Origin: Dichotomocladium elegans
Lineage: Eukaryota; Mucoromycota; Mucoromycetes; Mucorales; Lichtheimiaceae
Length of the DNA stretch: 64,000 nucleotides
Direction: 5' to 3'
NCBI GenBank assembly: GCA_025716815.1
Contig: JAIXMN010000006.1
Span: 248,001-312,000 of the forward strand
Shown here: one piece after another, positions 12,052 through 22,907 of the stretch
Numbering within the stretch: the stretch's first letter is position 1
Layout of the letters: each line of letters opens with the position of its first letter
The notes under the pieces: model-generated
Database searches by the model: none
The model's input: the letters and a program-made list of their open reading frames with translations, nothing else
Told to the model about the DNA's origin: nothing
Translations under genes and position numbers: made by a program

Positions 12052-13935
12052 TACTGTATCTCTAAACAAATGCATCTTTAAACGTTTAAACACATCAAAA
12101 TTGGCAGATTTTAGTGAGCAACGAGAGCGTGAAGCATAGCCAAACATCGCTCTGTGATGGTCAAGGCTTGTTTTGCCTTTGTCATTGGATCCAAAAGCAG
12201 ATCTTCCCGTCGGCATTGTACCTTGAGCCTCGATCGTTGATGCCTTCAACCTCACCACCATAGAACGTGATATTGTTGCTTCATATATGTGTTACACGCT
12301 CAACCATTGGATCCACCACATACGATCGCAAGCAGCCTCTCCGATGCAGATCATATTTCTCCTTGTTCTTCGAAAAGATCCAAGCTATAGAGCTAGTTAG
12401 TTTGCACCAACAGAGCTTACTGTAGTTACCAAGATTCGCAATCGCAAGCAAAAGGAGTGGTATCGTCCGGTTGTAGTTGGAGTAAGACCATTGTAGTTGT
12501 CACCCTTTGGAACTCTCTCCATCTTACCGCATCTGCGGCTGCTGATACAAGCTCTCTGAAACAAGGGTTGACAACTTGTACCTTAATGTTGGAAATCTCA
12601 ACGTCGGGTGCGTATATAGGTCTTTGGGGTGCAATGGGCCACTGTGTACTTCTTTTCCGGACCAATTAACATCATAAGATTCCGATGTTTTCAGAACAAG
12701 TTTCTGGTCTCGCGTGCAAGATGGTAGACGTAGATCGTGTGGTGGGGTAAAGGTGGCGGAGTGGGTTGGGAGGGGGGGGAGAAACTTTTAGGGTGGCAGG
12801 GGCAGACCGGGTGATCCAACCCAGTGTTTACGCACAAGCGTGCGAGTAAGCCGAGAACACGGACGGCATGACTTTATAGAAACTTTATTGACGGGAATCA
12901 CTGTACCCTCTAAACTTTACCGGAAAAATGGCTCGGATGATAGCGGCGAACAGGTACTTTCCGTAATATTCTTCGACGAGACCCGCATCCGCAAGCCATC
13001 ACTGCGTTCGCGGTGCTAAACACTGCATCAGAGGGTCCCGTTGGCGCCGCTTTGATTCGCGATGCGCAAACACCTGCTCCTCTTGTTTGCAATCGAGAAA
13101 AGGGAAATCACAAATACGCTCAGGACCCGAGTCCAGAAAAATGCCGCTCGCTGACATCATGGAATAAGGATAGGCCACAGCGCCTCGATCGACCCAGGGA
13201 AAATGGACCAAGCCTTGCAACGCCACCAGTGACGCGTTGCAAAATACAGTGGCCATGGGGAGCAGAAGAAGCTGGGAGCGACACAAAGATCCTAGTAAGG
13301 AAGACCTAGGTGGGACAGTAAGCGTGATTCTTTGGGCAAATGCACACCCTATCGGCCTGGGTCTCAGCCATCGAATTGAGTGTGGAACGCATAAGGGCAG
13401 GACACAGCATACGTCCCCGTGACCATGTCACACTCATGTGCAGCAGGGGCAAAAGCCGCCAACATGATATGGAGCGACACAGGCGCTGAATTAGAGAAGT
13501 CGTATTGACACGTTCTCCAGCCGGTGGTCGACGATATCCATTGGTTTGACCTGGACGTTGAATATTTTTGAATCTCAACAGTCCATATAAAGACAAAGAT
13601 GTAGATAGGAACAAGCGCCATTCGCCGACGCTGATTGGTCCATTAAGTCTCAGTGTGCATGCACCACTCCTCTGGTTGGACAGGATACAGAGAGTTGATA
13701 AGATAAGAACCGGATTATCACATATTTTTCAGGTGCGTACAATTAGTTATCATGCTTTCCCAGATAATGGTCGTCCTGGCTGTGATCGAACAGTTTGGTG
13801 TATCTTTGGGGGATCTCATCTTATCTCGCGTGCTCCAGACAGCGATAATCATGGCTTTTATCGTGATTATCTTCTTTATCGTTGATGGGATGCTAAAATG
13901 CGGGGGAAAGTGTGCGTTTTCCGATTTTCAAGAGG
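12052..13935 (-). repeat. Right arm of the large inverted duplication
   Basis: Reverse complement of 1230-2965. The inner boundary is sharp at the 'tactgtatctctaaac' block. Near 13620-13740 this arm has about 110 bases absent from the left arm. Beyond that, 13750-13935 still aligns with 1230-1400 (for example the block holding 'gcacgcgagataagatgag' in reverse), though at lower identity. The outer end overlaps the upstream region of glutamine synthetase. The arms enclose about 9.1 kb. Confidence 0.8.
13697..13880. promoter_or_regulatory. Cluster of GATA motifs upstream of glutamine synthetase
   Basis: Two overlapping GATAAG sites lie at 13697-13707, a reversed GATAAG at 13820-13825, GATAA at 13844-13848, and reversed GATAA cores at 13858-13862, 13867-13871 and 13876-13880. 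That is seven sites in 184 bases, 265-450 bases before the start codon. In ascomycetes, AreA/Nit2-type GATA factors activate nitrogen genes, including glutamine synthetase, through such clusters. Use here is inferred. Confidence 0.5.
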
Positions 13936-14069
13936 GGCAGGATGAGTAAGCGGGGGGGCCGGCTCACATTTACACGGTGACGGATAGCAGGCGGGATGAC
14001 CCGGCTAGGAACGTGGGCTGTGATCCGAACGAAAACCCCTCCTCTCCATTGAGATCCCGCATGATCAGG

Positions 14070-14086
14070 GAAAATAAATATAAACC
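14070..14086 (+). promoter_or_regulatory. Possible TATA element of glutamine synthetase
   Basis: The 'aaataaatataaa' block lies about 60-75 bases before the ATG and precedes a pyrimidine-rich leader. Position and composition fit a core promoter of a highly expressed gene. Confidence 0.35.
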
Positions 14087-14145
14087 CCTCAACCCCTTTC
14101 CTTTCGATTTGTCAAGAACACCTATACTCTCCACTGCTCAATATC

Positions 14146-15289
14146 ATGTCTGTCCTCTCCAACCCTAAGCTCCTCGAGAAGTATCTCTCGCTTCCCCAAA
14201 ATGGTGGCGTCCAGGTCGAGTATGTTTGGATCGACGGATTCAATAATCTTCGCTGCAAGACCCGCACTGTTTACAAGGTTCCCAAGTCTGCTGCCGATTT
14301 GCCCGAGTGGAATTACGATGGCTCCTCCACAGGCCAAGCCGAGGGCCATGATTCGGACGTCCTAATCCAGCCGGTTGCCATGTTCGCTGACCCATTCCGG
14401 GGTGGCAACAACAAGATCGTACTTTGCGAGACTTTCAACCCTGACGGTACTCCCCACAAGACCAATTATCGCAATGCATGCAAGAAGATTATGGATGCCC
14501 ATGCCAATAGCAAACCATGGTTTGGCCTTGAGCAGGAGTACTCGCTTTTTGATCCCGAGACTGAGAAGCCCTATGGCTGGCCTAAGCATGGCTTCCCCGA
14601 GGCTCAGGTACACCTACAGCTTTTTTCAAATATGTATATCAAAAAGAACCAAAAGTCTTATCATTATATCCTTCTTCTAGGGCAAATATTACTGTGGTGT
14701 AGGCGCTGGAAAGATCTTTGGCCGTGATATTGTTGAGGCACACTACCGTGCTTGTTTGTACGCTGGCATCAAAATTTCCGGTGTCAATGCCGAGGTTGCC
14801 CCCGGTCAGTTTGAATTCCAGGTTGGTCCTTGCGAAGGTATCGAGGCTGGTGATCATTTGTGGGCTGCCCGTTATCTTTTGGAGCGCGTTTCCGAGGACT
14901 TTGGTATCCAAGTTTCGATCCATCCCAAACCTGTCAAGGGAGACTGGAACGGTGCTGGTTGCCACACCAACTTCTCCACCCTTGAAATGCGCCAGGAAGG
15001 TGGTATTCGTGCCATCGAGAGGGCCATCAAGAATATGTCAAAACGCCATATGGAGCATATTGCTGTCTACGGCGAAGACAATGACCAGCGCCTGACTGGC
15101 AGACACGAGACAGGCCACATTAACACTTTCAACTATGGTGTTGCCAACCGCGGCGCCTCTATCCGGATCCCTCGCCACGTCGGCAAGGAAGGCAAAGGCT
15201 ATCTGGAGGACCGACGCCCCGCCTCCAACATTGATCCTTACCGCGTTACTGGCATTATTGTCGAGTCCACTTTCTGGCCCAAGAAATAA
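14146..15289 (+). CDS. GLN1: Glutamine synthetase (type II, eukaryotic)
   Basis: Makes glutamine from glutamate, ammonium and ATP in the cytosol. Exons 14146-14607 and 14681-15289 (intron of 73 bases, GT-AG) give 356 residues, the usual length for fungal GSII. The beta-grasp domain holds [11 protein letters not shown] (residues 56-65). The catalytic domain starts at about residue 128 with LEQEYSLFD, includes the ATP-binding loop [10 protein letters not shown], and later NRGASIRIP with the conserved arginine. The window start codon is the only sensible one: the family's N-terminus aligns directly. The upstream DNA carries a GATA cluster, fitting nitrogen control. Codon use is strongly biased to C-ending codons, as expected for high expression. 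Confidence in function is very high. Confidence 0.97.
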
Positions 15290-17109
15290 GTAAACAGGTC
15301 GCGCACAGTCTTACTTCCCAAACTCCCTCCCTCTTTTCTATTCGCCATCAAACCTTTGTACAGATCTTACTAGACCATTTTAATTATTCATTCTTTTTAT
15401 ATCGTGTTTATATATATACTTATTTGCTTATGCAATGAATAAATACCAAAGCTACAGCTATACTTATTGATTCAATCATGCTCCATTCCTTCATTTAATT
15501 ACTAATAACGATGAGGTATCATCCTACAATGTAGGAGTACTGTAGATTCGGAACCACATGCTGCACGGAAATTTGTCATGGAATCTTGAGGCACAGAGTT
15601 CATCTGTTTACTCGTTCAAGTGCCTCTAGAGGTCACCGTCCCCTAAAGATGCATCGCCGATAGCTACAGAGTCGACAATGTACAAGACCAAATCCCACGT
15701 CCCCCATGACATAAGTATACAGCAGCATGCCATAGCATACGCCGCTTAAGACGTCGGGAAATACAGCTATCGCGAGCACCAATGTAAATATGGTGATAGC
15801 CCGGACCACGGTAGTGGTATTGGCCATAGCCCTAGTATTTCAGAAGATATCAACAAGCATACGTACCCCTGGATTAAACCATAGGTACCACACCAGAGGA
15901 TTCTTCTACTCATGGTACTTCGTCTTCAGAATGACCTCCGCATTTTACAACGTACTTTTTCCTCTTTTCCGCTGACCTCCTGTTGGGATTTCGGTTAGTT
16001 GCCATCTTAGTTTTATTAGATTCTCCTTTCTCTTTCAATACATATTTCAGGATATTCGTCAATATCCTTCCTTCTTTCAATTCGCTCCATATACTGTGTA
16101 TGATCTCTTCCTCTTTTACTTTTTTTTTAGTTCAGTAGGGCAAAGATACATATTATCATCATAAATGAATGGTTTCCTCTTCTTTTGGGCAGTTCTACAT
16201 TCTGATATTCACACTTTATTTTCCGATATAGATTTCGTATACCAAAATGTAGCACAATGTTACAAGCAAATCGATACGTAGATTTATACCGGATAACCCA
16301 TAGAGGAGAGACTAGGGATGGATTTAGTAAAGATGAATCGTTTGCTCAGAACCTCTATTATTTATGAGAAGTCAGTCATCCATGTGGTTGACAATGCTGA
16401 AACAAGTACCGTGACGTATCAGATGATATCCTCCTTCAGAAAACATATATCGACGATTCACATTGCTGCTATTTCACGATGCTTCTTGTTTATCAGCCCT
16501 CAGCTTTGTTGCAGACAAGTTTAAACGACCATTTGATGTTTTCATATTGTCTTCATGTTGATCAAGATACACGCAGGCGATAATTTAGCTGCAAACCATT
16601 GCATCAGGGGTAATCCGAATTATCAAAATGTAACAGGCGAAATGACATTGTTTGATTACGAGGCAGCCAGAGAGTCTGTGTTCTTGTGCGTCACGGGCTG
16701 CGTATTAAATCTACTACATACTGCATCAAACTTGATGTCTCATATCAATGAACATGTATGTAATGATACACTTATTATCAATGACTAACAAATATACACT
16801 CCACAAAGAACTCATCTGTTTCCCTGATGAGCTGTTCTATGCCATCATACAAGTGATTATTCACCCGTCATAATTATAGAGCCTATTTTGTCTTGTTATC
16901 CGAGGCCCTGATCTAATACTGCATCATTGCATATAGGAACAATGCTCTTTATATCTCAGCAATCCTTCAACATATCCAAAGAAATCCGGAACTGATATCT
17001 TCTCATATTCACTCTTTTCCTCCCTTTTTTAACATATCCATATCCATATACAAACTATGATGGTCTCTATGGAATTATCGCAAGTCGGATGAGAGTTTTT
17101 CTCTATTAC
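15290..17109. other. Intergenic, no gene recognised
   Basis: About 1.8 kb. The first 150 bases are the glutamine synthetase 3' region, with an AATAAA near 15439. The remainder is AT-rich with short, motif-free ORFs on both strands (for example 15790-15975 and 16318-16788). I found no splice-joinable coding blocks. Confidence 0.4.
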
Positions 17110-17433
17110 GACAGTTAACTTAACACCTGTAAGAATGAGAGACGAATCATTCGAAATAACTTAACTTCAAGCTATTGGATGCTTCACTGGTTCGGGTCAT
17201 TAATATTTCACTTTCCAAGAACCTACTACGTTTTATTTTTTTCTTCATAACCGACCAAAACTGTTCAATGGTATTACTTCAGGCGGATGGGATGGAGGAA
17301 TGGCGCATCGACATCCTCGAGACTCGATGTATTCAGAGATGGAAGCTTTTTTTGTACATGTTTCGCCGTGCATGCGACATTTGCGACCTCAGAACTGCTA
17401 GAACGCGGCTTCAATTTTGGAAAACGGTGTGTA
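17110..17433 (-). mobile_element. Internally deleted Tc1-type copy (MITE-like)
   Basis: The left part matches the C-terminal transposase region of the 9546 copy (blocks 'aagctattggatgcttc', 'accaaaactg.tcaat', 'actcgatgtattcagaga'). It then jumps straight to the right terminus ('gcgacctcagaactgc' and the TIR core with TTTTGGAAAA). More than 1 kb of transposase sequence is missing. The orientation is the same as the 9546 copy. Confidence 0.6.
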
Positions 17434-17679
17434 CTACCTTCAGATACCTCAAGCGTCACTGATGTTTAAGACCAGAGCAAGCGACCCTGCCGTAATTGAA
17501 AGGGTCAGCGATTTCTTTAGCGCACATCGCATCCTTTTTGACAGCTTGATATTCCAGTAGATTTGCAAAATATCTTTTTAGATCCGGGATATCTTCCCAT
17601 CCAAGGGTGCCCTTTGTTTCTTAATTAGAAAATAAACTATGCACAGATGTGATAAAAATTGAGGACAATATGCACAAAC

Positions 17680-17938
17680 CACTGGAGCAGTCGTTCGATA
17701 AGTTGCTTTAGGATAACGGATGGAATATCCGTTCAACGCATCCTACAAAAGCATTCTGACAACTTTTTCGTAGTGAATGCGTGGACATAACCGGGGTCTA
17801 TGTTTCTTAACGTGCTATTCAGGTCCTTTCACACTATACGGCCCATCTCTTTGCTAAACAGATATGTTCCTAGATGCTCTTGTTGCGGCTGATGCATCCA
17901 AGCATGAACTTGGAAAATCTGAGCTTGCCTTGGCTGGG
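17680..17938 (-). mobile_element. Second Tc1-type remnant
   Basis: Diverged match to the part of the 9546 copy that encodes the transposase HTH half: blocks resembling 'ggagcagctactctagg', 'gcattct', 'tttcttaa.g.tgct..cagggtcctt', 'gcccatc' and 'ctt...tggct' occur in the same order and orientation. No open frame survives. Confidence 0.45.
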
Positions 17939-18329
17939 GGGTGTACGTTTGAGCCTCCGCAACCTTTTTTTGTTGGGAGGAGAGGTGATGTGCGTAGTAA
18001 CAAGTTCAGACTTCCCCTGGTATACACTAAGCCAATGCTCTGTGCAACAATGGAGAGATTGGAGTGCTGTATTTTCATCAACAGACATGATCATGCCCAC
18101 TTTTAAGCAAAGAGTTATTATTCATTTCAGAATAGAGAATGAATCGGGGGAAATGCACGTAACGATTTCTCGACAAACACGGTTTCTATTTTTGTGGACC
18201 TGCGAAATATACAGTATAGAGCAGGGGAACCCCTTCTCTGCCTCCTTAGTGTGTACATACGTCTCGATTTCTCTCCATTTTATCCGACGGTTTTTGCCCC
18301 TAGCTTTTCCTCTTTGCTCTTCAAACGGG

Positions 18330-19850
18330 ATGCTGCGACGACTATATCGACCTCTCGGCATACTTGCTCTATTGCTTTTTCTATATATCTCCTTCGCTCT
18401 TGTGCTAAAAAGCATGGACAAGCGATCAGTTGAATTTGGTCCGCCCGGATCCGACAGGACGGAACGGTTCCTGTCATACTTTAGTCACGGGTAAGCCATT
18501 ATAAACAGGGACAGACGAATGGACAGAAAGGACCGAGTTTCATTTTTCAAAACCTATTGCAGCGATTTTGCTGAACAGTACAAGGCACTCCGAACAGCCG
18601 CTCGCTTGGCCTACGAAACCAATCGCACGCTGGTGGCCCCTCCCTTCCGGCTTGTCTCACATCACATACTCGATGGTAGCAGCGATGGGAAAAGCCTCGT
18701 CGGCACCAGTGTTGATGCGAGTATGACTAGTGAGATGGAAGAAAAGGGTGCATGGATTGACATCCCCTGGTCCAACCTAATGGACTTTGAACGACCGAGA
18801 GCTGATTTTGGCATCCGGATTGTCGATCAGACCGACCACAAGTGGACTGGTCCTATAGAGTGGGTCCATCTCAGCCGTTCGGGAGCTCCTGCAAGTACCT
18901 TAACCTTGCGTAATTGGTTCCAGAGACCGTTCCTCCGTTACTCAAATCATAAACAAAGAAACAGCGATCCCAAGCCAACGCGGCTTCGTCAGCTCCAGGA
19001 CTTGGTCGGTATGTCAGGGAGGTACGTGCACTGCGGAATTCTGGCGGCATCGGTCTTTAAACACCAGCTCTTGGTGGCTGAGAAACAACAGGTGCTCCAA
19101 GAGGCACTCAATCGATACCTGCTTCTCCGACCGGACCGCTTTGCGCCCCTGACAACTGCGGCAGACGGTATGGTCCGTACGCTCGGAGGCGCTGGCCGCT
19201 TTACTAGCTTAACCATTCATCTCGCCAAGTACATCGGGAGCGGAAGCAACGGTGGCAGCAACAAAAGACAGCAGCAACCGCAGACATCCACGGCGCTCCT
19301 CGTGATTACCGTAGCGGACGAGCACGTCTTGGTGCGCGCTATGACCGATATTATTCTTGACGTCTTTAGTAGTATCCCCATTGACCAGGGAGTTGCAGCC
19401 GGATTGCCTATCAAAGATCCGCTTCTCAGCACGCTTTCTCGAATTCCGCCCTGGCTGGCCACGGACCCTGGTAGCAGGCGTCAGCTTCTGCAGGCGTGCA
19501 TCAAATACCAGGACGAAGTCAACCAACGATATCCCATCTTCTTCTTGACTACCACTGACTTGGATCTTACAAGCTATCCTCGTATCTACCGACCACTCCT
19601 AGAATCGTTTCCCTGCATTTTTACAAAATCAGACATGTACCACTGGGGTGACGTTGATTCCTTGTGGTGGCAGGCCGCCCAAAGCATTGCATCTATCCAG
19701 GAATATGGTGAAGAGGGACGAGAAAATACAAGTGACCTAATCGATTTGGAGGCTGTCCTAGCACCCATCGTGGACGTTATGGTGTCTGGTCGAGGTATAA
19801 AGAATCATACAACAGGTTGCGTGGGTGGTGCTTTACTGAACGGTGTATAA
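18330..19850 (+). CDS. Type II membrane glycosyltransferase-like protein (O-fucosyltransferase-like)
   Basis: Exons 18330-18490 and 18563-19850 give 482 residues. I chose the acceptor at 18562 (after 'ctattgcag') because it restores an FLSYFSHG..FAEQYKALRTA block followed by LNRTL-like NRTLVAPP, a pattern typical of fungal proteins related to GDP-fucose protein O-fucosyltransferases. A closer acceptor at 18526 also keeps frame but leaves a 36-base intron. Residues 9-26 form one membrane segment after a short basic N-terminus, so a Golgi or ER type II protein is likely. The C-terminal half holds LLVITVADEHVLVRAMTDI and TTDLDLTSYPRIYRPLLESF. Donor and acceptor sugars cannot be told from the sequence. 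Confidence 0.65.
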
Positions 19851-20493
19851 TCTTAGGATATTCACACCTCGAGATCCCCTCATCGTCGTTATCGAGCATA
19901 ATATCATCTCTGCAGCAGTTTAATGCGACGGTCTCCGACGATAGTATTGATCAAAACTAAAGGAGCATAGTTTGTCAAGAAAAAAGACAGCAATTGCAAT
20001 ATCTCATACGTATAACACATATTGCGTGGAGTCCCTTTTAGTCCGTACGCGATGATTGGCTGATGTCGTTGTTGGACTGGACGAATATTTGTCTTATGGA
20101 TACCGTACAATTGCGCTGATATCTATGCCTAAACGAGTGCTATTAGCCTGGATGTGGCCGGTTCGTTGCGCCCTGCCCCGCATGGAGGCCTGGACATTCT
20201 ACACTAGTTCAGTAGACGTAAACAGTGACAGTATCAATTAAAATCAAGGAAGAAATCCGACTGCATCAGAATAAATGAGTGGATGGATGCTTGGTACATA
20301 TCAGACACTCATTTTACAGTATGGAAGCCTGGAATTAATTGGATCCGATATACTCAGAAAATTGTAGCCATGAAAGGAATGGCTCATGCTTTCTGAACCA
20401 TTTTATAATCATGTGATCGAAGATTATCTTGTAACACTGGACAAACTTCAGAGTTTCCGTTGAATTCCCGAGCATCCACGTACATACGCGCAT
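19851..20493. other. Intergenic
   Basis: About 640 bases between the glycosyltransferase-like gene and the thioesterase. The ORFs at 20056-20241 (plus) and 19904-20110 (minus) are short and motif-free. The final part is presumably the thioesterase promoter. Confidence 0.4.
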
Positions 20494-21122
20494 ATGATGA
20501 ATGCGCAAGCTCGATTAGCTCAGCTTGGAATCCATCTCTCTCCATTGGTCACGCGGGCAATGTCGACTCAATCCGCAGCCAGAAGACCATACACCTATAG
20601 AAGTAGAGCTGATTATAAGCATTTTCTTCCCATCCAATCGAGGTATCATCCCAACACCATCTCCCCAATACTCATTCAGCTTTATTTTCCTCTGATCATC
20701 TCGACACGCGTGTTTCAAATAACAGGTGGAACGATAATGATCAATACGGCCATATCAATAACTCAATATATTACTTTTATATCGACACGGTGGTGAACGA
20801 GTACCTGATTCGACACTGTGGATTGGATCCTTTGGACAACTCCAAGACAAAGCCGATTGGCTTGGTAATTGCGTCAAACGCGAACTTTTACGCGCCGGCA
20901 TCCTATCCGAACCTTCTTCAAGCAGGCTTATGTATTACGAAGATTGGTCGCTCGAGCGTGGCATACCGAGTGGGAATCTTTCAAAATGATGACGACGAAG
21001 CCTGTGTTGTTGGTGGCTTCACCCACGTATTTGTGGATCCAGTCCAGAGACGCCCAGTGCAGTCCCTTCCGCAAGATTTCAGGGCTGCTTTGGAGAAGAT
21101 TCTTGCTGATGATTTGAATTAG
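20494..21122 (+). CDS. Hotdog-fold acyl-CoA thioesterase (4HBT/YbgC-like)
   Basis: Exons 20494-20642 and 20726-21122 (83-base intron) give 181 residues. The splice creates the family signature RWNDNDQYGHINNSIYYFYI, with the catalytic Asp and the GHINN turn of the 4-hydroxybenzoyl-CoA thioesterase family. The hotdog core continues as DTVVNEYLIRHCGLD and ends with a VFVDP strand. The 35-residue N-terminal extension is rich in Arg, Ser and Ala with few acids, so mitochondrial import is possible, but a second methionine at residue 2 and another at 23 leave the start open. Enzymes of this family release free acids from acyl-CoA; the chain length used here cannot be predicted. Confidence 0.8.
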
Positions 21123-21301
21123 TGAATAAAGCTGCTGCTGCTGGTGGTGCCGCTTCTTCTCACTATTCCCGCTTCAAACCCCTGAATGGATGGGCTGTCT
21201 CTCCTCGGCGGAACATTCAAAGCATTCCTATTGTATATAAATGGAACAAAATTTATTCCTAACACTTGGAAGTTTGCATTCTCAATACAAGCAAACAAGC
21301 G

Positions 21302-22604
21302 ATGCAAGACGAGAGCTCATTGAAACAGCAGCAAAATCAGATTTATGCGGAAATCACTGCTGCAGCAGATCATGAGAAGAGCTGCAAAGCATCGAGATGC
21401 ATTAAAGGATGCATATTACTACTTCTAGTTTGCGTTGTTGCTGCGCTTGTTGTGCTTCCACAAGTCTTCGGAACATTTGCTCGCCCGCGGCATTCATCCG
21501 AGACAGCTAGTGATGCCAGACAAACCGAACCAATTCGTCCCCCCCATGCAGAGCCCAGCTACGGTCCCAATCTCACCATTATTTCCGATCCGAAACTCTC
21601 GCAGGCATTTTACGGCATAGATTATACACCACAAGGAACTCAATACGAGGACGGCTGTGGAGCGAACCTCGATGAGGTTATTGAAGACCTCAAGGTGCTC
21701 AGCCAACTGACCACACGTGTTCGCCTCTACGGCATGGACTGCAATCAAGCAGAGCTTGTCCTTGAAGCCATCCGGCTCCTCCAGATTAACATGGGAGTGA
21801 TGATGACAATCTGGGTCGACGGTAATCACACCACTTACGAGCGCCAGCGCAATACATTTTGGAAGATTATCAAAGAATACGGCGCGGATCACATCGTAGG
21901 CGTGTCAGTTGGTAACGAAGGTACATGAAAAAGGAAAGAGAAAACGAGAAAATCCTCCTCGCTCATTTATCCCTTCCGCTGAAGTCCTATTTCGACGCCA
22001 GATGGAACTGCCAAGTCTGATCAAGCTCATCAAGGACTTTAAGTCGAGTATGGTCAAAGCCGGCTATCCGCATATCCCCGTCGCCACTACCGAAATCCGG
22101 GAGCTTAAGCAGCTGATCCCCATCGAGGACATGGTACTTGATAATGTTCATCCATTTTTTGCGGGAACGCTTGTAGAGGACGCTGCCAATTGGACATGGC
22201 AATATTTTTATGATGTCGACCAGTATCCAACCATGCAGCTTGCCAGGGAACTCGCGAAAGGTCAAGTCCAGGCTAAACCAGCCATAATTAGCGAGATCGG
22301 TTGGCCAACTGGACCCAAGGGTGAGGCTGTTCAGGCTGCGGTGCCCTCTCTCAAAAATCTCGACATATTGCTTAATACCTTCGTTTGTGCGGCAAACCGG
22401 CGCCAGGTCCCTTATTACTGGTTCGAGTTCAGGGACCAACCCTGGAAGATATCCCGGTTTAACGAAACACGCGAAGCCTACTGGGGTCTGTTCGATAAAG
22501 ATCGCAAATTGAAGGCAGTGCAAATGCCAAAGTGTCGTGCGGATTCTTGGCAGCCTGGAAACTATTACATCCCGCAACCTGCGCCACTAGGAACGCTAGA
22601 GTAA
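21302..22604 (+). CDS. GH17 beta-1,3-glucanase, membrane-anchored
   Basis: Exons 21302-21920 and 21985-22604 (64-base intron) give 412 residues. Family GH17 enzymes cut or rearrange beta-1,3-glucan in the cell wall. FYGIDYTPQGTQYEDGCG opens the barrel, the acid/base Glu is residue 206 (VGNE, completed to VGNEVLFR by the splice), and the nucleophile is Glu 310 in SEIGWPT. There is no cleavable signal peptide: a hydrophobic segment at residues 37-57 follows a cytosolic-looking Gln/Lys-rich tail, so this is a type II membrane protein with the catalytic domain outside. I start at 21302, the first in-frame ATG. The gene ends 303 bases from the convergent COX18 gene. Confidence 0.9.
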
Positions 22605-22907
22605 TAAGTGCTGTAAACCATACCATCATCATTTCATCTGTTTATCCCCTCCCAACCTCTGCTGTGTACCCATTAAAACGAGAGCTGGCTATAGCAAAAA
22701 TGTTCCTTGTACAAAGGAGCATTCGGCTCGAAGTCTCCAATTACCTAACTCCGGCAAGATGCCTTCGCTCATACAGTATGCATAGTAATAACCGATGCCA
22801 TTCTCCTACTTGCGCAACCGTGTTCATTTTCACAAATGCAGAAGGGACCGCAGAGCTGTTCTTATATAATATACAAATGTTTTCTAAAATCTTCTATGCT
22901 GCGGTTA
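22605..22907. other. Convergent 3' intergenic region
   Basis: Shared 3' region of the GH17 gene (plus) and COX18 (minus). It is AT-rich and holds no supported coding sequence. Confidence 0.6.

Noticed and set aside
1230..13935. Whole inverted duplication as a composite transposon
   Set aside because: The arms show no transposase and no common target duplication, and their outer parts have diverged; it is better described as a duplication.
18491..18526. 36-base intron alternative in the glycosyltransferase-like gene
   Set aside because: It keeps frame, but the 72-base alternative has a far better pyrimidine tract and restores the family-like junction.
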